Shown piece after piece: positions 28,295 to 36,769 of a DNA stretch of 64,000 nucleotides. The stretch comes from Trueperaceae bacterium (GTDB lineage Bacteria; Deinococcota; Deinococci; Deinococcales; Trueperaceae), in contig PAMQ01000010.1 of the NCBI GenBank assembly GCA_002707365.1, positions 1-64,000 on the forward strand. The letters run 5' to 3'. The notes under the pieces were generated by a model that was not told the origin of the DNA, did no database searches, and worked only from the letters and a program-made list of their open reading frames with translations. The translations under genes and the position numbers were made by a program. How positions within the stretch are numbered: the stretch's first letter is position 1; every line of letters begins with the position of its first letter.

Positions 28295-28344
28295 GAACGC
28301 CAAAACCCGTTGAGTCCACAATATTTTGGAGCCATTATTCCCAT
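28291..28344 (-). CDS. Candidate 17-codon leader ORF coupled to the binding-protein start
   Basis: After a strong ribosome site (AAAGGAG) just behind the stop of the BNR gene, ATG at 28344 opens a 17-codon frame (MGIMAPKYCGLNGFWRS) whose TGA overlaps the ATG at 28294 as ATGA. The binding-protein ATG itself has no ribosome site, so ribosomes finishing this mini-ORF would restart there. Alternatively the ribosome site serves a TTG at 28321 in the main frame, or a frameshift separates an old start from the gene. Confidence 0.45.
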   Translation of the reverse strand: MGIMAPKYCGLNGFWRS

Positions 28345-28358
28345 ATTGGTTTCTCCTT

Positions 28359-30767
28359 TCAGTCTCGCTCCTGAGTCTGTTTCTTAGTTAACAATGTTCT
28401 CCGCAAACTCCATACAGATAGTGAACTCCAAGCAGCTAGGACTAACAGGATCACTAAAAATGCGAGTGCCCACGGTATTAGTCTCCCTATACTGGTGAAA
28501 CCTGAGCCGGGGAAACCTGAGGCGGCAGCGGGTATATCTAAACCTGCAGACGGCGGACCACTAATACCAGTACCACTTTGAGAGAGTGGCCCATCCAAAT
28601 CTTCGTCCGTGGAAGGCTGATCTTTTATTTCATCAACTTGTTGTTCGAGACGCAGCATCAAATCTTCTATTGATCCAAAACCGAATTCAGTAAAGAATGA
28701 TGTGCTGGCAACATTACCGCTAGCGTCAACTGCTCGCAATGTTTGAGCACCTTCCCCTGTTACCGGCATGAACAATCGACTAGAGAAACGTCCTTCATCG
28801 TTGGTGCGGGCTAGGGCTATGGTTGAGTCTCCAAGTAATACAAAAATGTCCATTTTAGGTTGGAAGCCAAATCCTTGGAGAGTAACTTCCTGGCCCCCTG
28901 GTCCGGCTGCAGGCGAAAGAAATACTTCGGGCGATGGTATAGCACTTAGGCGCGAAAAGCCGATCTTTTGGTTGACACCACCAAATTCACCGAGGCGGGA
29001 ATCAGCCCAAGCCATATAGACTTCGTCCTCAGTGGCACTGATCGAGAAGTAGTCACCAATAAATAGGCCATTAGGGAATGCTCGGTTTGGGTTGGACGCG
29101 AAGTCGGTAACTCGCGTATCTCCCACACTGTATCCAAGGCGTTCGTCTTCGAAGCCCCAATTTTCTCCGCCGTCCTCTGACCTTGTGTAGTAGATATGGT
29201 AACTAGTCTGAACTGGGTCATCCCGCATGTCACCCCACATCGCATGAACCACTCCATCAGGACCTACATCTACTGATGGGAAGAATTGAAGTGCTGATTC
29301 AGTATCGTCATTCAGCCGACGTGGACGCGTCCAACTTTTTCCTTGATCCTTTGAAGTGACAACAAAAACATCACCATCATCATCTAGTCGATCTGAAGGC
29401 CGAGCCACGTAAACAACGTACAACTCATTTTCAGGCCCAATAGCTAACTGTGGGAACGAGCTTGCCCAGTATCGGAAGTAAGCATTGCGAGGCCTGAATG
29501 GGATTTCGTTGAACGAGGTGGCTACCGACGGCGCTTCAAAATTAATGCCCTTATCTTTGGAGCAAGCTGTCCAGATTTCGGCGGCACCTTTCATGCTGCC
29601 GTCATCTGTACTGTCAACCCAAGCGACACAGAGAGTACCATCGCGACCAACGACTGGTTGTGGGCCCTGAACCACGCGATCGGAGCCAAATATCCCAGGA
29701 GCACCCCCACTATCTATCTCTCCATAACCTTTCCTAACGGTTGGACTAATAGCAATTGGTTCTGTCCAGGTGAGACCATCGTCTTCAGATGAAACCATTC
29801 TGATAGTTGAGCGTGTTTCCCGTGGGATAAGAGCAGGCACCTCGCCAACCCAAAACACCTCATGTCTGGTCTCAAAATCCGTGTATACAAGGTACAAAAC
29901 ATCGCGTGTCTCATCCTCAGGATTTGGTCCACTAGCCATCCAGGGTTTGTCGAGAAAACCGACATCAATATTGCCTCGAAGACGACCAAACTGGTCGGGG
30001 GCAAGATCGTCAGTACTTACTCGTGAACGCGCTGCTGAAATCGGCTGGGGCCAACTAAAACCATCGTCAGTTGAGCTAGATACAGCAATGCTGGACACCA
30101 TTGAGTAGATTGCTACAGGTCCTACTGCGAACTCTTCAACTCCCATCGAAATCATAGCCATGTAAACATTGCCATCGTTATCGAAGGTCAGTACTGGATC
30201 GCCGCCCGAGACCCGATCATCTTGAAGATAGGGCACCTGATTAGGACCCTCCCAAGTTTCTCCACCGTCAAAGCTAACGTAAGAACTATTTGAAGGAAAA
30301 TTGTAATCAATGATCCCGAGAACTAGGTGCTCGGGATCATTCGGGTTCGCTTCTAGGTGAGGTTCGGTTTGAATTGGCATCTGACTGAAATCTCTGGTGA
30401 TCAGGAGATCTCTACTGAACGCTGGACCAGGTTGACGAAACGGTACAAGTGCTGCAGCACCGGGTGCCTGTGTAAGCGATCCTGGTTGCGACATTCCGTT
30501 CTGAAGTCCCGTCCAATTCATGCGGGTGAGAGTATTGGTACCAGGCCTCCGGGATAAACCAGGATCTATACCCTCAACTAGAAGCCATGCTCTCCCTGAG
30601 AGCATGTTCTTTATAGGTGCGAGAAGGTTAATAGCTTGGCCCGAATCTGGTCGTTTGACGGGTGCAGTTGGGATCTCAATGTTACTTTTAGCCGACGAAA
30701 CTCCCAACACCAAACAAATTGTCAGTACTAGACATGCTAGAGCCATTGTTGTGTATCTGGTCGTCAT
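28359..30767 (-). CDS. Membrane-anchored BNR/Asp-box beta-propeller (sialidase-like fold) protein
   Basis: Using the ATG at 30767, the product is 802 residues with a signal peptide (MTTRYTTMALACLVLTICLV). Its core carries at least six Asp-box (S/T-x-D-x-G-x-x-W) motifs, such as SFDGGETW, SEDDGLTW, SKDQGKSW and SEDGGENW, indicating a sialidase-type six-bladed propeller. It is followed by an IPT/TIG-like beta domain (PAAGPGGQEVTLQGFGF), a short acidic coiled coil, a Gly/Pro/Ser-rich spacer and a C-terminal helix (WALAFLVILLVLAAW) with a basic tail that anchors it. I cannot assign sialidase activity. It ends 14 bases before the leader ORF of the binding-protein gene, so it is in the importer operon. 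An upstream GTG at 30875 would add 36 residues. Confidence 0.8.
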   Translation of the reverse strand: MTTRYTTMALACLVLTICLVLGVSSAKSNIEIPTAPVKRPDSGQAINLLAPIKNMLSGRAWLLVEGIDPGLSRRPGTNTLTRMNWTGLQNGMSQPGSLTQAPGAAALVPFRQPGPAFSRDLLITRDFSQMPIQTEPHLEANPNDPEHLVLGIIDYNFPSNSSYVSFDGGETWEGPNQVPYLQDDRVSGGDPVLTFDNDGNVYMAMISMGVEEFAVGPVAIYSMVSSIAVSSSTDDGFSWPQPISAARSRVSTDDLAPDQFGRLRGNIDVGFLDKPWMASGPNPEDETRDVLYLVYTDFETRHEVFWVGEVPALIPRETRSTIRMVSSEDDGLTWTEPIAISPTVRKGYGEIDSGGAPGIFGSDRVVQGPQPVVGRDGTLCVAWVDSTDDGSMKGAAEIWTACSKDKGINFEAPSVATSFNEIPFRPRNAYFRYWASSFPQLAIGPENELYVVYVARPSDRLDDDGDVFVVTSKDQGKSWTRPRRLNDDTESALQFFPSVDVGPDGVVHAMWGDMRDDPVQTSYHIYYTRSEDGGENWGFEDERLGYSVGDTRVTDFASNPNRAFPNGLFIGDYFSISATEDEVYMAWADSRLGEFGGVNQKIGFSRLSAIPSPEVFLSPAAGPGGQEVTLQGFGFQPKMDIFVLLGDSTIALARTNDEGRFSSRLFMPVTGEGAQTLRAVDASGNVASTSFFTEFGFGSIEDLMLRLEQQVDEIKDQPSTDEDLDGPLSQSGTGISGPPSAGLDIPAAASGFPGSGFTSIGRLIPWALAFLVILLVLAAWSSLSVWSLRRTLLTKKQTQERD

Positions 30768-30937
30768 TTTGGCCTGAACTATGTCATTATTTTTAACCCA
30801 GTCGTGCTTACCTCTCGTTTGAAACAACACAGGTTCCTTCACAATTGAACTACTATCTCCCGCCACCATTTTCACTCGTCATCACCACTTTCATAAAATT
30901 TTCTAACAATTAAATTTCCGTTACCACTTTTTATGGT

Positions 30938-32797
30938 TCATTCAACCAACACCAACAGGGCTTCTATTCTGTTACTCACACTAAGGAGTACAGCGTCACG
31001 GTATTTACCTAGAGCTGTGGGAAAACCGTGAGCACCAGTCTCTGCAAGCGCCCGAGAGCTTTCCTCTTGACTGGAATAATCGGCGTGCCTCCAATCAAGA
31101 AATACTTGGCTGGTTTCTTGTACTCGCCTAGCTAGTGTCCCTAATCGTACGGGATCAGCTTTTAGTCCTAGGGTTCGAATTCTCTCCAGATAAAATTCAG
31201 CTTCCGCGCGGGATTCTGGTATATCTTTACGCATTTCTATGAGAAGAAGGCGGCTAGCTTCCATCTGTTCGGCCTGGTTTTGTAATAACTCAACCAGTTC
31301 CTGGTATCTATCTTTATCACGCCGTGCATCGTAAAGTTCTCCCAGTAGTTTAGTGTTTTGTTGCTCAAGCTGCTCAATCCGCAGTTCCGTCTCAGAAAGT
31401 GTTTGTTCGCTAGCATCCTCGACTAAGACCTCTTCCGCCATCTGGGAGCGAATAGCTGGAATCGCAATCGTCCAGAGTAAATGTCCTATCCCGCCACTAG
31501 CAGATGGTAAAGATCTATTAAAAGCCTGTGTATCGCCTCCTGAGCTACGTTTGGCTAATAACTCGAAGGCCTTGATTAGGTATGGGTCATTTTGTTCACT
31601 GTACTGAGCCCAGTCCACTTCAACTAATACATCTGGCTCAACTCCAGCTCGTTCAAGTACGCTACCATCAGTAAGACGTAAACCAACCACTGTCAGCTGC
31701 AAAAGCGAGCCGCCAACAAAGTCTAGAGGCCGCACACCGTGTGTAACCCCCAAGGTCGGTTGGCCCACCACTTGCGCCCTTCCTTGAGATTGGAGTAGTA
31801 CAGCAAGTTGCTCGGCCTCGGCAACTGTGGTGTCGTCTACAAGCACCACAATAGGTACCTCGTCAAAACCACGCTTGAGGGGAGCCGGCGGCAATTCGAT
31901 CACACTATCACCAGCCCGGGTATACAAAGAACCTACCTCTCCCTCTAAGAAGTACGAAAGGAGCGGGAAAAGCACACCTGGAGCCCCTGTGCGAGTACCA
32001 CGCACATCAAGAATCAAACCTTCGATACCGGGTGGCGTTGCAAAGAACGCCATAGCCTGCTCGATAGCACGAAGAGTCTCGGCACCTGACAAGCTCACCA
32101 GCCGAAGGTATCCATAAGTGCTGTCTGGTCCTACTTTGCGCACTTCAGGCAATATAAGTGCGGTTACAGTACCCCGCTCGATTGGTATCTCACGTGGATC
32201 CTCATCAGGAGATGCCACCAGTAATCTTACGGTAGTTTCCGCTGGCCCACGAATGATCTCCACACGAGCGCAGGTGTCATCGTCAACAGCCAATATCCTG
32301 TCACGAGGACGAAGTCCCGCTTCCTCCGCTGGACTATCTGGAAATACAGCCACCACCCGCAACGCATCATCAGGACGTTTAACCCAGGATCGGTCAAGTA
32401 ATGCACCAATACCACCATAGGAAGCTTCTCGAGCAGCAGCAGCCTCTAACACAAGAGGATTCATAAAAGTGGTTAGAGGATCATCAAGAGTCCCAACCAT
32501 CCGGTCAAGAATGTCGTAATAAGCCCAAGCGTTCTCAGTCTCCAATACGAAAGGAGCAAAATCTTTTGTTACAGCATCCCAGTCAACACCATTAAAATCC
32601 TCAAAAAGGTAAAAATCCCGTACCGCACTTGAAACCGCGTTAAACAGACCAATGCGAACGTCTTCAGGCATCGCTATAGGTGTTTCAGGCCGCGGCATTT
32701 CGGGTGGATCGGGCTCAGCACACAAGTCTTGCGCCAAAACCACTCCAACGCATAGCAAAAACATGATTGCCATGAAACGAAAAGCTGAACGGCTCAT
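30938..32797 (-). CDS. S41-family (C-terminal processing protease-like) protein with catalytic Ser and Lys lost
   Basis: From the ATG at 32797 (signal peptide MSRSAFRFMAIMFLLCV) the product is 619 residues: an N-terminal helical region, a PDZ domain (about 125-195, GLRPRDRILAVDDD), an S41 core (about 220-360), and a C-terminal coiled coil (about 440-540). Aligned without gaps to the Prc/CtpA segment that holds the Ser-Lys dyad 25 residues apart, the Ser position is A326 (TTVAEAEQ) and the Lys position is V351 (PTLGVTHG), also 25 apart. The fold is kept while the dyad is gone, so it is probably a binding or scaffold protein. It lies upstream of the BNR protein and importer on the same strand. 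Confidence 0.8.
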   Translation of the reverse strand: MSRSAFRFMAIMFLLCVGVVLAQDLCAEPDPPEMPRPETPIAMPEDVRIGLFNAVSSAVRDFYLFEDFNGVDWDAVTKDFAPFVLETENAWAYYDILDRMVGTLDDPLTTFMNPLVLEAAAAREASYGGIGALLDRSWVKRPDDALRVVAVFPDSPAEEAGLRPRDRILAVDDDTCARVEIIRGPAETTVRLLVASPDEDPREIPIERGTVTALILPEVRKVGPDSTYGYLRLVSLSGAETLRAIEQAMAFFATPPGIEGLILDVRGTRTGAPGVLFPLLSYFLEGEVGSLYTRAGDSVIELPPAPLKRGFDEVPIVVLVDDTTVAEAEQLAVLLQSQGRAQVVGQPTLGVTHGVRPLDFVGGSLLQLTVVGLRLTDGSVLERAGVEPDVLVEVDWAQYSEQNDPYLIKAFELLAKRSSGGDTQAFNRSLPSASGGIGHLLWTIAIPAIRSQMAEEVLVEDASEQTLSETELRIEQLEQQNTKLLGELYDARRDKDRYQELVELLQNQAEQMEASRLLLIEMRKDIPESRAEAEFYLERIRTLGLKADPVRLGTLARRVQETSQVFLDWRHADYSSQEESSRALAETGAHGFPTALGKYRDAVLLSVSNRIEALLVLVE

Positions 32798-32980
32798 CCC
32801 TAAGAAATGATGAAAGGGAAGAGTGTTTATCAACACAATCGCGACCCCCTGCCGCGTCTCGTACCCTCAAACTCCTAAAAGTCTACCAACCATCCACGAA
32901 TTAGAAAGTAAGCCTGAATGAGTTGTATTCACCCCGTAACACAACAACGATTTAAACAAAATCTGATAAAAACATTCATC

Positions 32981-33814
32981 CTACAGTGAAGAAACTTTGT
33001 TAGTTAAAGTTAACTGGCCAACTTTGATTTCGACTGAATCACCCGATTCTAGAGAAAAATCATCCGGGGGTATGATACCTGTTCCTGTCATCAGAAAAAC
33101 CCCGTCTGGGAAGTCCAACTCCCGACCAAGGTGTGAAGCTAGTTCTGTAAAGGAACGTTTCATTTGAGAGGTATCGGTCTCCCCATTAAAAACAAGAGTT
33201 TCGCCTCGGCTGATATTTAATGATATCGGTAGCCCAGCAAAATCTTTCTGGCTTCCATCCGAAATAACGATTCCAGGGCCTATTGCACAAGAACCGTTGT
33301 ACACTTTTGCCTGTGGCAGGTACAGCGGGTTTGCCCCCTCAATTTGGCGAGAACTAACGTCGTTTCCAGCAGTAAACCCAACGATCTCCAGTTGCGAGTT
33401 AATTACCAGTACAAGTTCCGGCTCAGGGACGTCCCAGTCACTATCGCTGCGCACACGGATTGGTCCCTCGTGACCACTAACACGCCAACCTAATGCCTTC
33501 AAGAACAGCTCTGGCCGATCTGCGTCATAAACTAGGTCGTAAACATCTGCAATGTCCGATTCAGCCATTCGTGCATCGCGACTCCGAAGGTAGGTTACTC
33601 CACTAGCCCACACTTCCTGAGCAACATCGATCGGCGCGACTGACGATAGACCGGAGGGAATCTTCTCTGAAGTAAGCCTAGATTCGATGGTGCTCACCAA
33701 GTCCCTTAAAGGTTCGCGGAGCAAGTCTGCCAGGGTTGTGCCAACCGTGAGGAGCTGTTCATCATAAGACCATCTCTCCTTTCCTTGGTAACAGTACTTA
33801 CTGAGCAACATCAT
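32981..33814 (-). CDS. Fumarylacetoacetate hydrolase (FAH) family protein
   Basis: A 277-residue protein with the FAH-fold segments GVTYLRSRDARM, PELFLKALGWRV, DWDVPEPELVLVINSQ (acidic metal ligands) and VGFTAGNDVSSRQIEG, and a C-terminal TGTGIIPPDDFSLESGD. The family includes acylpyruvate hydrolases and 2-keto-3-deoxy-pentonate dehydratases; the latter would match the sugar-acid dehydratase candidates in this window, but the exact reaction is not shown. AGGAGG lies six bases before the ATG pair at 33814. It follows the second sulfatase gene after 49 bases, on the same strand. Confidence 0.85.
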   Translation of the reverse strand: MMLLSKYCYQGKERWSYDEQLLTVGTTLADLLREPLRDLVSTIESRLTSEKIPSGLSSVAPIDVAQEVWASGVTYLRSRDARMAESDIADVYDLVYDADRPELFLKALGWRVSGHEGPIRVRSDSDWDVPEPELVLVINSQLEIVGFTAGNDVSSRQIEGANPLYLPQAKVYNGSCAIGPGIVISDGSQKDFAGLPISLNISRGETLVFNGETDTSQMKRSFTELASHLGRELDFPDGVFLMTGTGIIPPDDFSLESGDSVEIKVGQLTLTNKVSSL

Positions 33815-33863
33815 TAACCTCCTGATTTAAATCGTACCCTCCGGGGCCTTATTTTTTGCTAAC

Positions 33864-35354
33864 TCAACCCCGAAGGTCTGTTTCGTAAGGTACAACGTCA
33901 GCAGTTTCAAGCAAAAACCGAGTTGTTCGACCCCGTAGATCTTTTAGCACAGAACTAAGAACGGGATCTTCGATACGGTTCTTTTCCTCCCCTGGATCGG
34001 AACTTAGGTCGTAGAGTTCATCAGTCTCATACAAACGCATAACGTACTTATAGTGCTTCGATCTACACATCAGGGCTTTAGTATGCTCAGGTCCTTCCTG
34101 AACCTGCCAATTGAGCCGAGGAGAGTACAGTCCATCTGTACCAGCTGAGTTAGATTCGTGTTCCATAGCCTGAGTTTCATAGTGACGACGACCACCCTCA
34201 CAAAAAACAGTTTCCCTGTGTTCAAGGGTCTCCCCAGCTACTAAAGGCAAGAGAGAACATCCGAAATGGTCGTGCCGAGGCTGTATTCCTGCGAGGGCCT
34301 CAATAGTTGCAGGAAGGTCAACCAACTCAATAAGGGCATCACTGACTCCAGGTGTTACTGGCAGCCATGAGGGTGGCTTAATTAGGAATGGCACCCTTGT
34401 AAGGACATCTTCGAAAGTGTTCTGGGTTTTTTCCACCAGGCCATAATCGCCAGTAAAATCACCATGATCCGAAAAGAAAAAGATTGCCGTGTCGTCATAC
34501 ATACCGGAGAGCCTTAAAGCTTCTAGAACCTTGCCAAACTGAAAATCAACCCGAGCACACATCCCATAATAGGTCGCTCGGAGTTCATTCCAACGATCCT
34601 CAGTCCAACCCTCCAGCCTTTGGCCTTGAGCAAGCCGACTCAGAATACTCGGCTTGTCGACCCAACTCTCAGGAGTAGGAATCCTAGGTGGTAATGCCGC
34701 TCGATCAATCATCCCGTGCCATGGCTCCTCCACACCATATGGAGGGTGCGGGTATGTGAGGGGCAAGTAGATGCAAAAGGGTTGGCTAGAGGGAGGATTG
34801 TTGATGAAATCAATTGCACCTTCAACATTTGCCCAGTCACGGTCAAAGTAGACGTTGTCACCTTGAGGAATCGGTACACGACCCGCATAAAACGAGAAAT
34901 AATTATCTCCATCAGGGTCTCCCCGCCAAGCATCAGCTTGATGCAATGAGGGTTGGAGTGGCCGTAAAACAGTATCAGGCGGGGTGTACTTCAAATCACA
35001 ATAAGCATCGAAGCTATTCTGGGCAGGCACTACATCATTTTTGCCTCCCCACCACACGAAATACCCTTCTTCCTTTAGGGTCTTCAAAATCATCGGTTCG
35101 TCGGGTCGGAGCATGTGATGCATCGTTCGGTGACCACGTACGTGGGGATACCAACCTGTCATGAAAGAGCAGCGACTTGGAGTACAGACTGTGTTCTGAC
35201 AGAAAGCGTTAGAGAATGAAGTAGCATCAGTTTCGGCAAAACCATCCAGCGTAGGTGTAACGGCTGCCGGATTACCGAAATGGCCCATGACATCTGCACG
35301 CCATTGGTCAGGATTAAAGAGCAGAATGTTGGGCCGCTTGTGGACATCAGCCAT
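33864..35354 (-). CDS. Sulfatase, Cys-type (formylglycine-dependent)
   Basis: A 496-residue type I sulfatase with NPDQWRAD near the N terminus (metal ligands), C57-T-P-S-R as the formylglycine site followed by CSFMTGWYP, and FFSDHGDFTGDYGLVEK as the second metal/substrate site. There is no signal peptide. GGAGG precedes the ATG at 35354. It is only distantly similar to the sulfatase at 19763, so it probably has a different sulfate ester. It is followed by the FAH-family gene on the same strand. Confidence 0.88.
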   Translation of the reverse strand: MADVHKRPNILLFNPDQWRADVMGHFGNPAAVTPTLDGFAETDATSFSNAFCQNTVCTPSRCSFMTGWYPHVRGHRTMHHMLRPDEPMILKTLKEEGYFVWWGGKNDVVPAQNSFDAYCDLKYTPPDTVLRPLQPSLHQADAWRGDPDGDNYFSFYAGRVPIPQGDNVYFDRDWANVEGAIDFINNPPSSQPFCIYLPLTYPHPPYGVEEPWHGMIDRAALPPRIPTPESWVDKPSILSRLAQGQRLEGWTEDRWNELRATYYGMCARVDFQFGKVLEALRLSGMYDDTAIFFFSDHGDFTGDYGLVEKTQNTFEDVLTRVPFLIKPPSWLPVTPGVSDALIELVDLPATIEALAGIQPRHDHFGCSLLPLVAGETLEHRETVFCEGGRRHYETQAMEHESNSAGTDGLYSPRLNWQVQEGPEHTKALMCRSKHYKYVMRLYETDELYDLSSDPGEEKNRIEDPVLSSVLKDLRGRTTRFLLETADVVPYETDLRG

Positions 35355-35468
35355 AATTAAAGCCCTCCTCCAAAACCAACATAAATCCCGGCAGGGTTAC
35401 TTACAAGAGGGAGCGTAACCCTTATTAGCTCTCAACACGCCCTTAACGTGCTTCGGTTAAAGTTGGGT

Positions 35469-36452
35469 ATGACCAAAACAATTCGATGGGGCATCCTAGG
35501 CACCGGCAATATCGCAAAAAGCTTTGCGCAGGGACTGAAAGACCTTCCAGGCATTGAGTTGGAGGCTGTAGGATCACGAACAGAAAAAACAGCTCGGGGC
35601 TTCGGTGAACAATTTGGCATCCCAAAACACTATGCTAGTTACGAAGCGCTTGTCGACGACCCCAATATTGACATTATCTATATCAGCACCCCCCACCCAA
35701 TGCATGTCGATAACGTTATTCTCTGCCTGAGTGCCGGTAAACATGTCCTATGCGAAAAACCGTTCGCCATTAACGCACAAGAGGCCCGGCGAGCTATGGA
35801 ACTAGCTAAACGCCAGCAATTGTTTCTGATGGAGGGAATGTGGACCCGCTTCCTACCCCACATTGTTAGGATTCGAGAATTATTAGAAGAAGGCGTAATT
35901 GGCAATCCAAGGGCATTACAAGCCAGCTTTGGTTTCCGTACCAACTACGACTCTAAACATCGCCTTTTTGACCCATCACTCGGTGGTGGAGCTCTCCTCG
36001 ATGTCGGCGTTTACTCAATAGCACTAGCCCATATGTTTTTTGGCCCTCCGAGTGATGTCTCAGGGTTTGCAAATCTAGCACCTACTGGTGTTGATGAAGA
36101 GGCTGCACTCGTACTGCGGCACGCTGGTGGCGAGCTTTCTACTCTTTTAACAGCCATCCGTTTAAATACGCCCCACCGAGCTACCCTGATTGGCGTGGAT
36201 GGTTGGATCGATCTGCATCCTAACTGGTGGTCACCATCTAACTTCACCGTAAATCGGAATGGTGAGAAGCCTGAATTCTTCGACATAGAGACTCCGCTAC
36301 ATGGCTTCAGTTACGAAGCTTTGGCTGTCAGCGAGCATTTACGGGTTGGAGAATTGGAATCACCCATTATGCCATTAAGGGACACACTTGCTATAGCTGA
36401 AACGATGGACCAGGCAAGGCAGCTATGGGGAATCACTTACCCTATGGAGTAA
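35469..36452 (+). CDS. Gfo/Idh/MocA-family oxidoreductase (dihydrodiol dehydrogenase-like)
   Basis: From the ATG at 35469 the product is 327 residues with an N-terminal WGILGTGNIAKSF Rossmann motif and the intact CEKPFAIN motif near residue 95. The EGMWTRFLP and GGGALLDVGVY segments are typical of the dimeric dihydrodiol dehydrogenase/glucose-fructose oxidoreductase branch. There is no ribosome site, but TAAAGT lies five bases before the ATG, matching a leaderless start. It is divergent from the sulfatase gene and stands alone. Confidence 0.86.
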   Translation: MTKTIRWGILGTGNIAKSFAQGLKDLPGIELEAVGSRTEKTARGFGEQFGIPKHYASYEALVDDPNIDIIYISTPHPMHVDNVILCLSAGKHVLCEKPFAINAQEARRAMELAKRQQLFLMEGMWTRFLPHIVRIRELLEEGVIGNPRALQASFGFRTNYDSKHRLFDPSLGGGALLDVGVYSIALAHMFFGPPSDVSGFANLAPTGVDEEAALVLRHAGGELSTLLTAIRLNTPHRATLIGVDGWIDLHPNWWSPSNFTVNRNGEKPEFFDIETPLHGFSYEALAVSEHLRVGELESPIMPLRDTLAIAETMDQARQLWGITYPME

Positions 36453-36521
36453 GGAATGCTGCTGTCTGTCTTACCCAAATTTGTTCCTGCTTTGAAATGC
36501 ACCTATAGAGGCTGTTGAGCT

Positions 36522-36698
36522 ATAGAAAAGGTTCTAGTAACAGGAAGTACTGGGTTTATAAGCCGCGCTATAGCGGCGGACCTTACGGAGGCAGATTATC
36601 AAGTAACTGGGGCAGAGAAGACCTCCTACAGCGCTAGAAAGAACAATGAGATGCGTGGTTTGATGGTACGGGGAGTGAGGAAATCCATTGTTGATTAA
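36522..36698 (+). pseudogene. Remnant of an NAD-dependent epimerase (N-terminal piece only)
   Basis: One frame across this gap reads IEKVLVTGSTGFISRAIAAD and continues DLTEADYQVTG, which is the NAD-binding beta-alpha-beta start of an extended SDR (GxxGFxxxA). It then runs into unrelated sequence and stops at 36698. There is no start codon in frame (TGA at 36516-36518) and nothing of the rest of the enzyme. This and the flanking bases make up the 36453-36769 gap; I see nothing else in it. Confidence 0.6.
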
Positions 36699-36769
36699 AG
36701 TATTTTTTGTATGGCGTTAGCTTATTAATTAGTTCTATAAACAGTGTTTAGAACAATATTATCCATTTT

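Noticed and set aside
28359-30767. Calling the BNR protein a sialidase
   Set aside because: The Asp-box propeller is clear, but I cannot identify the arginine triad, Tyr/Glu pair and Asp of active sialidases in the right order; only the fold is claimed.
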